64,000 nt of DNA. It comes from Phytoseiulus persimilis (taxonomy: Eukaryota; Arthropoda; Arachnida; Mesostigmata; Phytoseiidae). The position numbers were made by a program, and so were the translations under genes. Below the pieces are notes generated by a model. It was not told the origin of the DNA and ran no database searches. It was given only the letters and a program-made list of their open reading frames with translations. Below, piece after piece: positions 12,519 to 24,071 of the stretch. Every line of letters starts with the position of its first letter. The first letter of the stretch is position 1. Location: positions 40,234,745 through 40,298,744 of the forward strand of contig CM075102.1 in NCBI GenBank assembly GCA_037576195.1, read 5' to 3'.

Positions 12519-14338
12519 GGTGTCGATGTGGAATCTGGACCTGACTGTTCACTTGGAACTCACTTCAGCAGTGGTCTCTGTTCCGTAGGAGCATCCATTG
12601 AACTTGCTATCCAGCTGATGCTCTGCCAGAATAGACGCTGCTCACGAGAGAGGAGAAAACTCCCTTGCCCACTTTAGAAACTATGGGATCCAGAGACTGC
12701 ATGGGGCACTTCGCCGTCCTCGGCTTGCTCAGCTAATTGACTCATGCGGCGAGAAGCGTTCATTCCTCTCACCGGGGGGAGATTCTTCTTTCGAGCGCTC
12801 AGCTACACGCACGTGCGAGGCGCATCATGATAATGTTTTGAGCCATGGCGCCAAAATTTGAAGGGCGCACCGAGCGGAGTTTTTATCAGAAGCCATTGAA
12901 TGCACTTTGGACTCTAACAGGGTGGTTCGCGGCGATAAGCATCGACCACGCGGAATCAACTCTGAACTGGTATTGCTGCTAATCCAGATTAAATGGCGAG
13001 GGAACTACATGGGTCGAGTTTGGGCATCACTCCAATGGGCGACGGAGTGGAAATAAGAATAACTAACAAAGAGTCACGAAATTTGTGACTCGCTTTCGAC
13101 CGCGTTGCACTGTTCCGTTTATACCTCACCAACTCGGACTCGAAGCAATGTGAACGCAGAGAGGAGTTGCCGTCAGGAGATTGACCTCCGGTCGATCAGT
13201 TTCCTTTGGGTGTCGTACGAGGGTGTTTGATTCAGCCACACTCGAGAACAAAACTTGGTGATAATTTTGGGACACGATGCGAGCCCGCGTTGTTATTGGG
13301 GCCGATGAGAGAAGTACATATCGAGTGAAATGCTGCATTGATGCAATTCAATCATTCTGTAAAGACACGAGAATGGTTGGAGATTTCGAAGACCTGGCCG
13401 AAAGACCCGGGCTGAACGAATCCACCGTCGGAGCAGTATCAAGGATAGTCTCTGGCACTCTCCTTCGAGAACCGGGCTCCATCGGACCAGAACTCACGGA
13501 GCCCCGTGTGAATTGATCTCACGCTGCATGGCTACTTCACTGAACCAGGATTGAACTCATTGTTTTTCGCCGCGCCAAGTCGTGATCTCCGATATCGACT
13601 ATAATCAGAGGAAGTTCCGATGCCCAAGCCGACCGTAGTTCCATTCGGTCCCTCCTGGAGCTCGACAGGAAGGAATCGGGCCACCGCGCCCTTTCGGAAA
13701 TGAAGATGGTGGATGAGAGATGAATACCGGCGGCACCAGCTTCCTCCCCATGCGAAGCTAAATGACAACTAACGATCACCTCGCACTGCCATTCCTCTCC
13801 TTGCTCGTATTCGTGAACAAATATGATTTAATCCCGTGTGAGGAACTGAAAATTCGTTCGCAAGATTCGCTGGTGGCAGGCTAGACCAGCATGAGTTCAA
13901 GATAGAGAATTGTTCCGACGGAGCCTCCTCCTGATGGTGAGACATGCTCGAGAGCTTTCGTCGTTCATCGAGCTTAACTCCTAGAATCTCGGGGCCGTCG
14001 AAGCTAGCTTTCGAATATTCTGGAGCACACGTAGCTCTAGCTCAGTAAATTGAGTCTGACAACGCCACTTGAGGTAAACCCTCGTGGATAAAACATTTGA
14101 TCTCATTTACAAGTCTCAGCGATGCTAGATATTCCCCGCTGCTGAAGCGATCGCCTAAAGGTCTCCGGGCGTCAGCCATTGCGACAGGCGCTTTCATTAA
14201 GACTTCGTTGTCGTGGATCGCGACTGTGGAACGCGTGCGCAAAGTTCGTCTTACTCAATCTGCACGAATATCTCCAAGCTGCGTACTATCCAGACCACGA
14301 AGCAGGGCCCCAGCACCCGCCAGTAGCCCGATACCTAC
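12519..14338. other. Gene-poor gap, promoter side of the SLC37A-like gene
   Basis: This holds the presumed 5' UTR and promoter of the minus-strand transporter near 12519-12900. The rest shows only short open frames without families, and no repeat that I can see. Confidence 0.45.
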
Positions 14339-14930
14339 TAGATCAAGTCCCAGTTGACGGTTCAATCGACGACTATCCAGTACAAGATGGAGAAGGCCAA
14401 CCAGGCTGTGGACGAGACTGAGGAATGGTCGGATTGGAAGTCCAAGCCCGCCGACTATTGGACTGTGGACAACTGCTTGAAGCTCCTCGAGATGTCCCCT
14501 TCGCTAATGGCCTTGCTCAACGACGGGGAGGCACTGAGAAGCTGGCAAGATGCATTGAACTGCTCCTCGGACGAGGAAAGTGCGCCCCCCCCAAAGAGCT
14601 GCCGGGCGCGGGAAGTGAGCTCCGAGGAACAGGTTCCTGGCTGGCGTCGAGACTCTCCCGGAGGGTATCAAGAACATGGACGTGATGGCGCAGGCGTATC
14701 GGTTGATCAACAACCACGTGGTACCCTGGGTCCACGAGGAGCTGCCCGGGATGAAGTTTGCCCTGATCCACGTGTCGAGCACCAACCCGGAGCTGTGCCT
14801 CCTGATCCACAAGTACTCGTTGCCGGTGGAGCAGTGGACCCCGGAGAATATCCTCAAGGCCCTCTTAGCGGCGCTTAATGTTCCAAATCCGCGTTCCAAG
14901 TGGGAAATATTATTTGATCTACTTTTCTGA
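14339..14930 (+). pseudogene. Frame-broken coding remnant of unknown family
   Basis: Coding-like sequence runs on the plus strand but changes frame. One frame from about 14384 (MEKANQAVDETEEWSDWKS onwards) is open through DEESAPPP. The frame +1 from it then continues sensibly (KELPGAGSELRGTG). A third frame carries GVETLPEG, MDVMAQAYRLINNHVVPWV and LLIHKYSLPVEQWTPENI to a stop at about 14928. The first switch falls on a run of eight C residues (14585-14592), the second near 14633. No intron explains the switches: the candidate is only about 50 bp and out of phase. I do not recognise the family. It could be a decayed gene, a gene of a mobile or viral element, or a real gene with assembly errors at the homopolymer. 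A (CT)n run follows at 14933-14948. Confidence 0.5.
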
Positions 14931-15137
14931 AGCTCTCTCTCTCTCTCTGAAGGTATGGGAGTGAAAAATAAAGAATCGAAAATTCTTTCAAAGTTATTGA
15001 TGGTCATTTTGGTGAGTATTATATTTCGATTCGAGCGTCCCAGACCAGAGATGCACGCAGATGTGCGTAGATTGGTTTGGCCGGGCTTCCTGGATTCAGC
15101 CTTCCGTTGCTGCAGGAAGCTCTTCCGTCCAAATCGA

Positions 15138-17370
15138 CTAGACGCTCTCATAGGAGTGGCTTGGAGTCGTCAGGAGTTTCGGACGCTGAATCAAGTGCCG
15201 CAGAAATGTCTTTCGCCGACAGGCGACTAGTGAGAGGGGTTGTCTCGCAGTAATCCGGCAAGATTCGGGTCCGAGGCTCGTGCCGGGGTTTTGCTGCGGG
15301 ATCTTTCGAGGCAGCGATACCGAGTCTAAAGATGCGAGTAACATGGATAGAACCTCCACATCCGTGTTCTCTAGTTCGTTCGCTCGTGTATTCCGCAAAC
15401 AAAAGATTCGGAGCTCTTCGTCACTTCTTGCGCTTCTTCTGTAAGGAACCCGATCGGAATCGAGTGCTGGCGAACCACCCGCGCGCCATGCTCCAAGATG
15501 TTGTGTACGGTAAGATTCATGTCATGAAATAACACGAGTACTTCCTCACCAAGACACTCCTCGTAAACTTGCACCATCCTCCGAATCCGTCAGCGTCGAT
15601 TCCGAGTTTCGAAGAAATCCTCATCATAGGGGTTGCCAGGATGACAGATTCTTCGTCTGTTGACGGAGTTCTCTTTTCGAGTGGAAATCCATACGACAGA
15701 TGAAGGAGTTGCTCAAGAAGCCGAATCCAAGCGTGAAGAGTTGATAAGCCGCAAGAATAGTTCTCCTCCATATCAGGCGAGGATTGAACTGCATTCCCTC
15801 TACCGGGGTAAAGTGGCAGATGCAGCACGGTTGGGATGATTTGGTATTGGTCGAAGCCTTGGCGACCATGTCATCGATCATCGACGATATCGATGAGTAC
15901 GTTACTGAAACTTCGGCAGCACCTAACGAGCAATCGTGGGCTCCAGACCCTAAATCTGAGTCTTGAGAAGTCCGGTCGTGCAGAATCGTTCCAGTTGTCT
16001 ATTTCTGGGACATGGATTGAATGTGTCGACAGAGATGCGATTTTGACGGGATTTAGCCAAACGTGCCCCTCAATGCTCTTCTCCGCTACCGTCACATTCG
16101 CTGAATTCTTCATGACCGTCTATGATCAGTTTTTCAAGGACGGGACTCCGAGCCTTGGGCAGTCTCTGACAGGTCAGACCCAGAACGTCCTGTAGAGAGA
16201 TTTCCGCCCTGGTTCAAGTCATAAGCATATTGTCGATGGGATCACAACACGCTATTTTCGCTTTCTGCCATTCGTGGTACGATGGGATAAGTCGTTGACC
16301 CGCAGCTCTGGAGTTCTCGCGAGGCCTTCATGAAATTCTCGTCCAGTGGTTTTGTAAAAATTGGGCGAAAGCCTCATCGGGCTTGAACTAGGGATTGAGA
16401 CAGCAGGTCGATTTTGAGCTCAAAGTTGTTGATGAAGAGGCCTGCTGGGCAACATCTTTGACCGCTTCCCTCCGATCTTCCGATCTTGTCTGGTCACCGG
16501 AACTGTGGAGAGAGCGCAGCGTACATGATTTGCTCAGGATTGCACCACGGCAGTGGGCCGACAATTTTTCGTTTTGACTTCGCACCAGAATCCATGAAGC
16601 TCTTCTGTGGACTACCCACCCTCGACCGAATAAGTTGTTCTGTCTCGAACTCGCAAAATTGGGGATATTCATTGTCGAGCCAATCGGAGTAATCATCCGA
16701 GAAGAATTGTCGCTCGCAGGAGAACTTCTTGTGGAATAAACGAGCCCTTGCACCTAATTTGCTGATGGGACGCTCCAAAGGGGAAGAGTCGCGGAGCTTC
16801 GACTTGTCGATCCCCTCTACAGCCCGGAGACTTTCAAAGAGGCTGTCCAGCTCTTCCCCAAAATCAGCATCGACCGAAGCGTTGAAAAACTCCCTGCGTT
16901 GAACAGTAATCAGCAAAGCTTCGGACTCGCCGGTCATTTCTCTTTCCAGAAACCGGGTAACCAACGGACGTACACCTCAGACAGAACCGGACAAACCGAA
17001 AACTTGAACGATATTGCCATAGATCCGCACTGGCTCAACCCCCATCTTGAGAACGGATTGATCTATTTCTCGAACGACATCGGAAACATCCAATGCGGAT
17101 GCGTCAAACGCTTAGGATGACGTCGAATGTGACTCGTTGATTTCCGGAGACTGAGGTTACCCGTGCGTACAGCCAACCGAGTCCCTCGAGGAGGTGCGTG
17201 CAAGAGGACGTACCGTTGCGGAGCACGACAGACATCCTCAGGAGACCGAGCGCGAAAAAGTCCCGGCAAAAGGAGTCTTTGGTGGACTCGTTCAAGTTGG
17301 ACGGCAGCGTTCTTGACAGGACAAAAAAATAACGCCAGCCTTCTGGTGATACCGGACTCTTAGAGGAGAG
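15138..17370 (-). pseudogene. Decayed RAG1/Transib-like transposase-family gene
   Basis: Minus-strand fragments in successive frames appear in the order expected of one protein. They are 17370-17104 (FCRDFFALGLLRMSVVL...), 17110-16980, 16976-16494 (the longest; ends VGSPQKSFMDSGAKSKRK ... PEQIMYAA), 16500-16385, 16113-15871, 15881-15624 (CCICHFTP), 15828-15517 (CGLSTLHAWIRLLEQLLHL), 15577-15371 (VHNILEHG, then IPIGFLTEEAQE) and 15402-15138 (NTRANELENTDVEVLSMLL). At least five frame changes and several stops separate them, and parts look deleted. The tail closely follows an arthropod repeat-associated family I know (GLSTLHAWIR, VHK.L.HG, PIG..SEEAQEA, NTRK...TN.D). Its CxxC, HxxxxH and terminal Glu parallel the zinc site and E962 of RAG1. 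The family match is from memory of motifs; the RAG1 relationship is inference. Decay is directly visible. No terminal inverted repeat was identified. Confidence 0.6.
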
Positions 17371-17459
17371 CTGTTTTGATCCGCGCTCACGATTTCCAGG
17401 TGGACAGGAAAGTCCACAGAGATTATCTCAAGAAAATGCTGGTGCCTGCGACGGTTAGG

Positions 17460-19225
17460 GTACGACAAGCCGAAAATTCGAACCCGAAACGCATGAAGCC
17501 GAAAAATCGAGCCCGAGAAGCATGAAGCCGGAAACCTCCTCTCCCAGCGGCGGAGTGTTCGGGACTGCGGAGCGCGTCAACCCGGCCCCGGCGTCAACCC
17601 GGCCCCAGCGTCAACTCGGCCCCGAGGGCCGGATTATTCTGATTCAAATGAGCGGAGCATCTGATTGAGCGTAGCGAATCCATCTGGTCTTTCGTTCGGT
17701 ATCGTGACACATCAGCAGAGGGGAGCTCATGGTTCCCTGATGTCATTCCCAGCTGCATTCAGATGCTGGCTCAGGTACAGTGAAACTAACGGGGAGACAA
17801 TCTTGTCCCCGAGTTTGCGAGCAGAAAGACTTTGGATCTCAATTACGCGCCCATGGTTTTTCGGCGTATGAGACAACGAACTCTCGGAGGATGCCTCTCA
17901 AGTCGCCTCCTCCTATTCGGCCAAAGAGTTACCAACTCTCGAATGGTGCCCGCTATACGATAGGGAGTCCTAAGAAACAAATAAAATTCCTTAACACGGC
18001 CTGTTTTCGAAGAACTTGATCAGGCTACCTTCTGCGATGCATATTCCGCTTATCTGACAGTGCTGCGTCAGATTTTGGAACCATGGGCTGACAATTATCT
18101 AAGATTGATGCCAGTTGATCAGTACTTCTACAATGAAATGACACGACTGCGAGATTCCCATGCGAGATCAAGGGGATCCGCCACCGATAAAAACCAACTT
18201 TTGTTTATTCGTTCGCTTTGATCAGCTACTTTTCCGAGAAAGCGGCTCCCGGGGCCGGATTGACGCTGGGGCCGGGTTGACGCCGGGGCCGGGTTGACGT
18301 GCACCGTCGGGACTGGTTTGGCGGGATGGGATTTCCGTATAGTTTCGTCGATCTGTACCTTTGTGAGACTCATTCGGAACGACTGGGAGAAGTTCTCGGA
18401 TGAGATGATGACAACGGCTCAGTATGACTCCAGAGCACGGCGAAACGATGAAACCTTTTTCCCGATTCGCTCTCTGATATAGAACCTTTCGCACGAGCGC
18501 TTTTCATCAGCGTGCCCATTTACGGGAATGGGTCATTCTTCTAGGCACGCAAAGCGCCTCTGCGCGCTCATCCTGGGTTTGAGTGTTGTCCTGGGTCAGG
18601 GGCGCCTCCATCTCATCATCGTCAAATCATTGACGCCATAGGAACTGATCGTCCGGGTTTAATAGGAACGTATGACTCGTCTGCCGGAGTGCGGGCGATC
18701 TTTGTAGATGCTCTAGGGACTGATCGCACTACTGCGAGTGGAGCTGACAAACGCGGATTCCGGTTCAGTCGAGTTCATCTGAGCCTTCAACACGCAGCAG
18801 ATGTACTGTGACTGCGGAAGAGGGTTTCCATGCCGGTTTTCCTTTTTCGGTGGGAAAGAACAAAGTGTTGTAACAGCGTATTCTGCGAGTAGTACTAGAG
18901 CTGGAGGTGAAGATTCCTCTTCAGTTCTAGCGAGTTGACCTCGGAAACTTCAAGATTCGCGTTCAGCAGATTGCTTCCTGTAGCATCTACAGCTATGGTC
19001 AGTTCGAACTAGGGACCGTAGATGCGCAACAGTGAGGACGTAAGCGAGGCAGAAGAAGTAGGTAGGCTGAGCATAACGAAGGTGCAATTCCTTCCCGCTA
19101 AACCAGTCCCGTTGGAAGAGGATTTTTTCGGCTTCACGCTCTTCAACTTCATGTCTATCGGCTTCATGCTTTTCGGGCTCGATTTTCCGGCTTCATGCAT
19201 TTCTGGCTCGATTTTTCGGCATCCA
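17460..19225. repeat. Composite inverted structure with minisatellite arms
   Basis: The outer arms are tandem units of about 29 bp reading AAGCCGAAAAATCGAGCCC: about two units on the plus strand at 17466-17530 and about three, more diverged, in opposite orientation at 19121-19225. Inside them lies a second opposed pair: about 59 bp made of 17-bp units (GTCAACCCGGCCCCGGC) at 17574-17632, matched almost base for base by its reverse complement at 18242-18300. Nested opposed arrays of short tandem repeats resemble Foldback-type elements. No transposase is visible inside. The left arm starts about 90 bp beyond the decayed transposase gene, so the two may be linked. Confidence 0.55.
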
Positions 19226-20942
19226 GGGTATACACCCCTGCGACTGGAACGATACACCAGAGACCGCATTGCTTGTTGTTTACCCTGCCTCGCACACAGA
19301 AGGAGGGAGACAACCAGGACCGCTTCCGGGAATCCGCACTCCGGCCCGCCGTTGTGATCGGATTCATGCGGATCACGCGGGTCCTTGTGCGACGAACTTC
19401 TCGAAAAAGACTCATTTCCTCGTCAGAGTCGGCCGCGGGACGGAATTCCTGTATCTCGAAGCGGTTCGTGATACGTCAGCCAAATAAACTATTTTGACTC
19501 TCGATTGGTTCACTTCCGACAAGGGAGTACCATCCTATCTGACAACCTATTTGGGGACAGCTCTCCTTCAAAAACATTCCAGAGTCATCCCGCGTGCCTC
19601 GAGACTCTTCATCACCTCGCCACGATGAACTAAGGGAAACAGTCAAGTGTGTAGGGTACACGGAATCGGTACTCCGTTACTGGCGGAGCTGCTTCAACAT
19701 CTACATAAGCGGGCATTTTGGACCTGCCACTGAGAAGGCCCGGATGTTCCCGAACACTCCTGTCAATAATGCCACTGGTGAAACGCCGATTCGTTTGTGA
19801 TCTACAAGTGACGGTCATGTTTCTAAGTACAGTGGCTCATCCTTCGACAAAACTGCGGAAATACCCTGCTCACTTCAGGAACGCTGGAAAGCCCTCATGG
19901 TACCTGGAAGTTCTAAGCGGGGAGGGCCTCAACCAATTATCGGGCATCACCCCCAACATTACCCTCCACACCTTGCGCGGCTCAGGCTCGATGCGGATGC
20001 TCGGGAAAGTTCTCTGATATCCCAAAAGATTTCCTGAACTAGCTTCGACTGCGACCCGTTCGCTTGCTGCAATTGCCAAAGTCACCATTCAGACATAGAG
20101 ACTCCTGGACACTGAACCCAGCCACTTCCTCGTCCTCAGCACCCTTTAGTGGATTATCCCGAAATCTCGGAGCCATCGCAACCACATCCGGTCTGTCGCA
20201 TGCGGGGAGAATGCGAGGAAGCTTTCCCCGCCCCGGAAAGTCCTCCGAAGGAGTCGAGAGCGCTTCGGCCGTCATACACACCGAAAAGTGCACTAAATGA
20301 GACACCCTTGTAGTGGCGGCATCATCGGGCAAGAAGCCATTAGTCGTCGTTTGTGAAATAAAGCTTTCTGAACCGTGGATCGCGGGTCCTCTTCGGAATC
20401 GCTAAGACAGAGGAGCCCGAATTCCCGAGTCATCCTGGACGTTTCCCTGAACGACAGGAAATACACCGCAGAACGGAGGCTGTCAGTTCGAACATCCGCA
20501 GACTGATCGATACCTCCACTTCTGTTCTCCAGATTTTTGAACGACTGCTCAGGGTATTTCCTGGGCTAGTAAGGGCGTTCAGTAGCAGAGTTCCGTTTCT
20601 TCCTGCAGTCAGCCCGCGAAACTCTAGAAGTCGGGAATTTTCTATCGAGCTCTACAATCTGTTCTGTTCAAGTCGTTCGACCTGAAATGAATAACATCAC
20701 GACTCCTTCTGAGCGGTCGATCGAGTTCAAAGACCGCGAGAGCAGTTTCGGAGCAGACGACACCAGACGAATTATTGTTGTTGTGGCTTTGAAAAATTGC
20801 GCGACCGTTAACAAGCAACAACGACGAGGGACTGTGTGTTGTGATCCCCTACTTCGGGATTCTCGCACTTCCACGGATATTGACGGAGTGCATTGGTGTT
20901 GGTGCATCTTGATGCAATAGTAATAACCTGAATAATCCAAAC
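19226..20942. other. Gap upstream of the RacGAP1-like gene
   Basis: I see no supported gene. Short open frames occur on both strands without families. An AATAAA at 20357-20362 has no convincing gene before it. The last few hundred bases should hold the RacGAP1 promoter and 5' UTR. Confidence 0.4.
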
Positions 20943-23492
20943 ATGACGCAACAGCTGTCTGTCGTAGAGAAGACCGATGATTTCCTCCGGAGTACAGGCC
21001 CCAACGATAAATGGTATCGTTACCTCGAAGCGTTGCTTCAAAAGTACGCCAAATTGTGGAGACTTCGTGAGGAGGAAAAAGCCAAGGTGAGAATGAACCC
21101 ACTTTGTAACATTCAAAGCAGTTAGAGCCACGCCAACCCGCACATATCATTCGAGAGTGTTTGGGAAGCCGGGCGTCGAGGGCCAAGCGTTCTGGCGCTT
21201 TCGTAGAGAAGGTTCAGGGAGCTTGGTGCCTCTGGTAATGCTCCTCGAGTTCGCTTCGCACATAACCGGCCTGAACTTCACCGGTCAATTCGGTTTACAG
21301 TTGGATCACTACACTCGCAAGTGCCGAGACGTAGAGGAAGAACTCTCAAAAAAGCAAGCGCACATCGTGAGATTGAAAGCCGCCCTCGAGAACGAAACAC
21401 AGGAGCATCATCTGGCCAAGGTGCAGCTGAAGAAACTCGGAGGCCAGCTTCAGAGCGCCAAAGACTACATGTTGGGCCTCGATACTCAAGACCAGAAAAC
21501 TACCGATCTGATAAACACGATTTGTGCCAGTCCCCATCCCTTTCGTATGGCATCTGCCGTAACATTGGGGAATAAATCTGGGTCTTTACTGGATGACTTC
21601 GAGGATAACTCTATCTCGACGGAAGGCTCAGTATCCACCGGTGGCACCGAAGACATTTTCATGTCTTTCCGCAAACCGGACGATAGAGATAAGCCCACAA
21701 CGTCTGAAGCCGACATGAACAGCACATCGTCCTCAGCGCAATCATCGGGCTCCGACTTCCCCCCTCTGCGGCGATCTCTCAGAAAGAGAAATTCCAGTGA
21801 AGAGAGCGACGTCGTTATCTCGAAGAAACTGAAAGGTTGGTTCTGCCCTCTCCCGATGCCGAGGTTGCTACCTTCACTGATTTCCGATCATTCGAGACTT
21901 TGGTTATTCTGAGCTGTACCTCGAACTAACTGTGTTGCTCTGCATGCAGCGGGAGACAAGGCATCTTTGGTTGTGTCTGTGGACGAAGACAACAGGACTG
22001 TGTGCGCTGAAGCTCGTATCAAGACCGCCTCGTCTTCGAACCGCCGTCGCAGTAAAAGCGTTGACGCTCGTTTGGATGGGGTTGCATCTTCCACGCCTCT
22101 GGCACCGACAAGGGACCCGATGAGGACCCCGATGAAGGAGGAGTCATCTCCACTCTACAGAAGCAGCTCAGCGAGCAAGTTGATGAACAGGCAACATACG
22201 TGCGTTTCTTCTCACGTGTCGAACTATCGCAGTCTAACTATTTCCGCGAATTTCGGTGGGTCCTCAGACGCTCGTCATTTCGAAATCTAATCTGAATCCT
22301 ACTGGTTCGAACAGATTCTTGACGAAAACCGTCATGGTGTTCGAGAACTGTGGGAGATGCAAGCGACGCCTCAAGTTCTACAAGGAAGCTCTACGTTGCG
22401 ACGATTGCCATCTGACGGTTCATCTCGACTGCCGCGCCGACGCTCCTCTTCCGTGCATCCCGAAATCCAACAGGGTGAGTGTGACTGCGAGTGTGCTGCA
22501 GGTGAGGCTCAGCTGTATTGTTGACCGAATTGTCTCATTTTCCAGCCAAAGGTATAGCGGTGGTTTGTAAACTTCTCAGTCCTTCATCTGGTCTTCGTGG
22601 AAAGCTCCCATTTTCGTGGAGCACCCTACGGGAGCTCTCTCGCGATAACTCATTTCAAATATCCACAGATGACTGGCAACAAAAGCCAACGGCTCGTGGA
22701 CTTTTGTCCAGTGGTCGGACCCCGCGTTCCGCCGATTCTGATCAACTGCTTCCACGAGATCGAAAAAGCTCACCGCATAAAAGAAGTTGGCATCTACCGA
22801 TTGAGTGGTGCGCAGTCTCAAGTACAGGCGCTTTCGAGGAAGCTACAGAAACACGTCAATCACGATCTCTCCTCGTACGAGACCGCCACCATTACCGGTG
22901 TCGTCAAACAATTCTTATTGGAATCTCTCAGTGAGCCCCTGATCCCATCTTCTGTGTGGACTCACTTCGAAAAGATCACCGAGCCCGGAAACCCCGATGT
23001 GGAACACAAAATCCGCGGAGAGGTCGCCTCACTTCCAGTTCACAACCGAGATACATTGGCATTTGTGATGCTGCATCTCAAAGTTGTTGAACAAGTCCCT
23101 GAGAATAAGATGAACCGACAGAATCTCGCCACAGTAAGTTTCTTTCACAATGGATTGAGTATGAAGGCGAATGACTGACCTGGCGAAGGGAGGATATCAG
23201 CTCCGCGACGCCAAACACATGGGCTTCGGAATCGAACTAATCATTCCTTCTCTTCTGCCAGGTGTTCGCACCCTCCGTCGTCGGATATTCTCTCACAGCT
23301 CAGATGAAACCTGAATTGCTCCTCGCCGCCAATCAACTTGTCAGCGAACGTATCATGGCTTGCCTTCTCGATGTTGATCCGACGTTCTGGGACAATATTA
23401 TGAAGACGGCAGATAAAAAACGAACAACTCTCCGAGACCGTACTCACAAGAACGGGGGTACTATCAGCTTTGCTTCTCCTAAACTAACGTAA
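20943..23492 (+). CDS. RACGAP1: RacGAP1/MgcRacGAP-like Rho GTPase-activating protein, 6 exons
   Basis: This is the centralspindlin GAP that works with kinesin-6 and ECT2/Pebble to build the midzone and drive cytokinesis. Coding exons are 20943-21086, 21301-21835, 21950-22199, 22315-22474, 22669-23133 and 23262-23492; all are GT-AG and in phase, giving 594 residues (human about 630). Residues 1 to about 140 form the N-terminal coiled coil (RLREEEKAK, then CRDVEEELSKKQAHIVRL). A Ser-rich, Lys/Arg-rich linker follows. Exon 4 is a C1 zinc finger with exact H-x12-C-x2-C-x12-C-x2-C-x4-H-x2-C-x7-C spacing, from about residue 309. The RhoGAP domain covers about 363-560 with the arginine finger in GIYRLSG (about R407) and VVKQFLLESLSEPLIP. 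The coiled coil-C1-RhoGAP order is specific to this family. The start is the first ATG, followed directly by the conserved helical region. Confidence 0.95.
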
Positions 23493-23533
23493 ACCCGTCA
23501 GTCGAGCTGTTTTCCGGAACTGTTTATGATGAT

Positions 23534-23539
23534 AATAAA
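23534..23539 (+). promoter_or_regulatory. Polyadenylation signal of the RacGAP1-like gene
   Basis: An AATAAA lies 42 bases after the TAA stop, in T-rich sequence. Confidence 0.75.
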
Positions 23540-24071
23540 CTTACTTCTCAACGTACTTGTGTAAATCACAATCGTTTATTCTTTTTTGAAGATGTTGTTC
23601 GCGGTTCATTTTTTCCTCCTCCCTTGGCTGACGAACTGATTAATGAGACTCGGGTTTTCGTTGCGTGAGATTCATCCTAATCGGAACAAATCCTCCCTCC
23701 ACCGGGCCCATGGTTCTCAGACATGTCCCTCGTACGAGGGGAACTGGCGCTGTACAAGCAATTTGAACACGACCATGTACGTCAATGAGAAAGCCTCTCC
23801 AAATTTGTTCGTTGGCGCGTGCGCTGACGAGAAAGCATGGCACCGAGGCCATGCACACCTTCCATTCCGATTTCCTCTTTGATACTTTCAGGACCGTATC
23901 CGCCCTCGACAACGAGCTCTGTATTTTCCTCGCGAAGGCTGGCGCGCGTTGACCTCGGCGTCTGCGCAGTTGATGCATTCGGATAGGATTTTCGGCGGTT
24001 CAACTGGCGCCGGGGTTGAGTTGACGTGCCACTTCCGAATTCTGTGTACGAAAGGGTCTCGGACATTGAGG

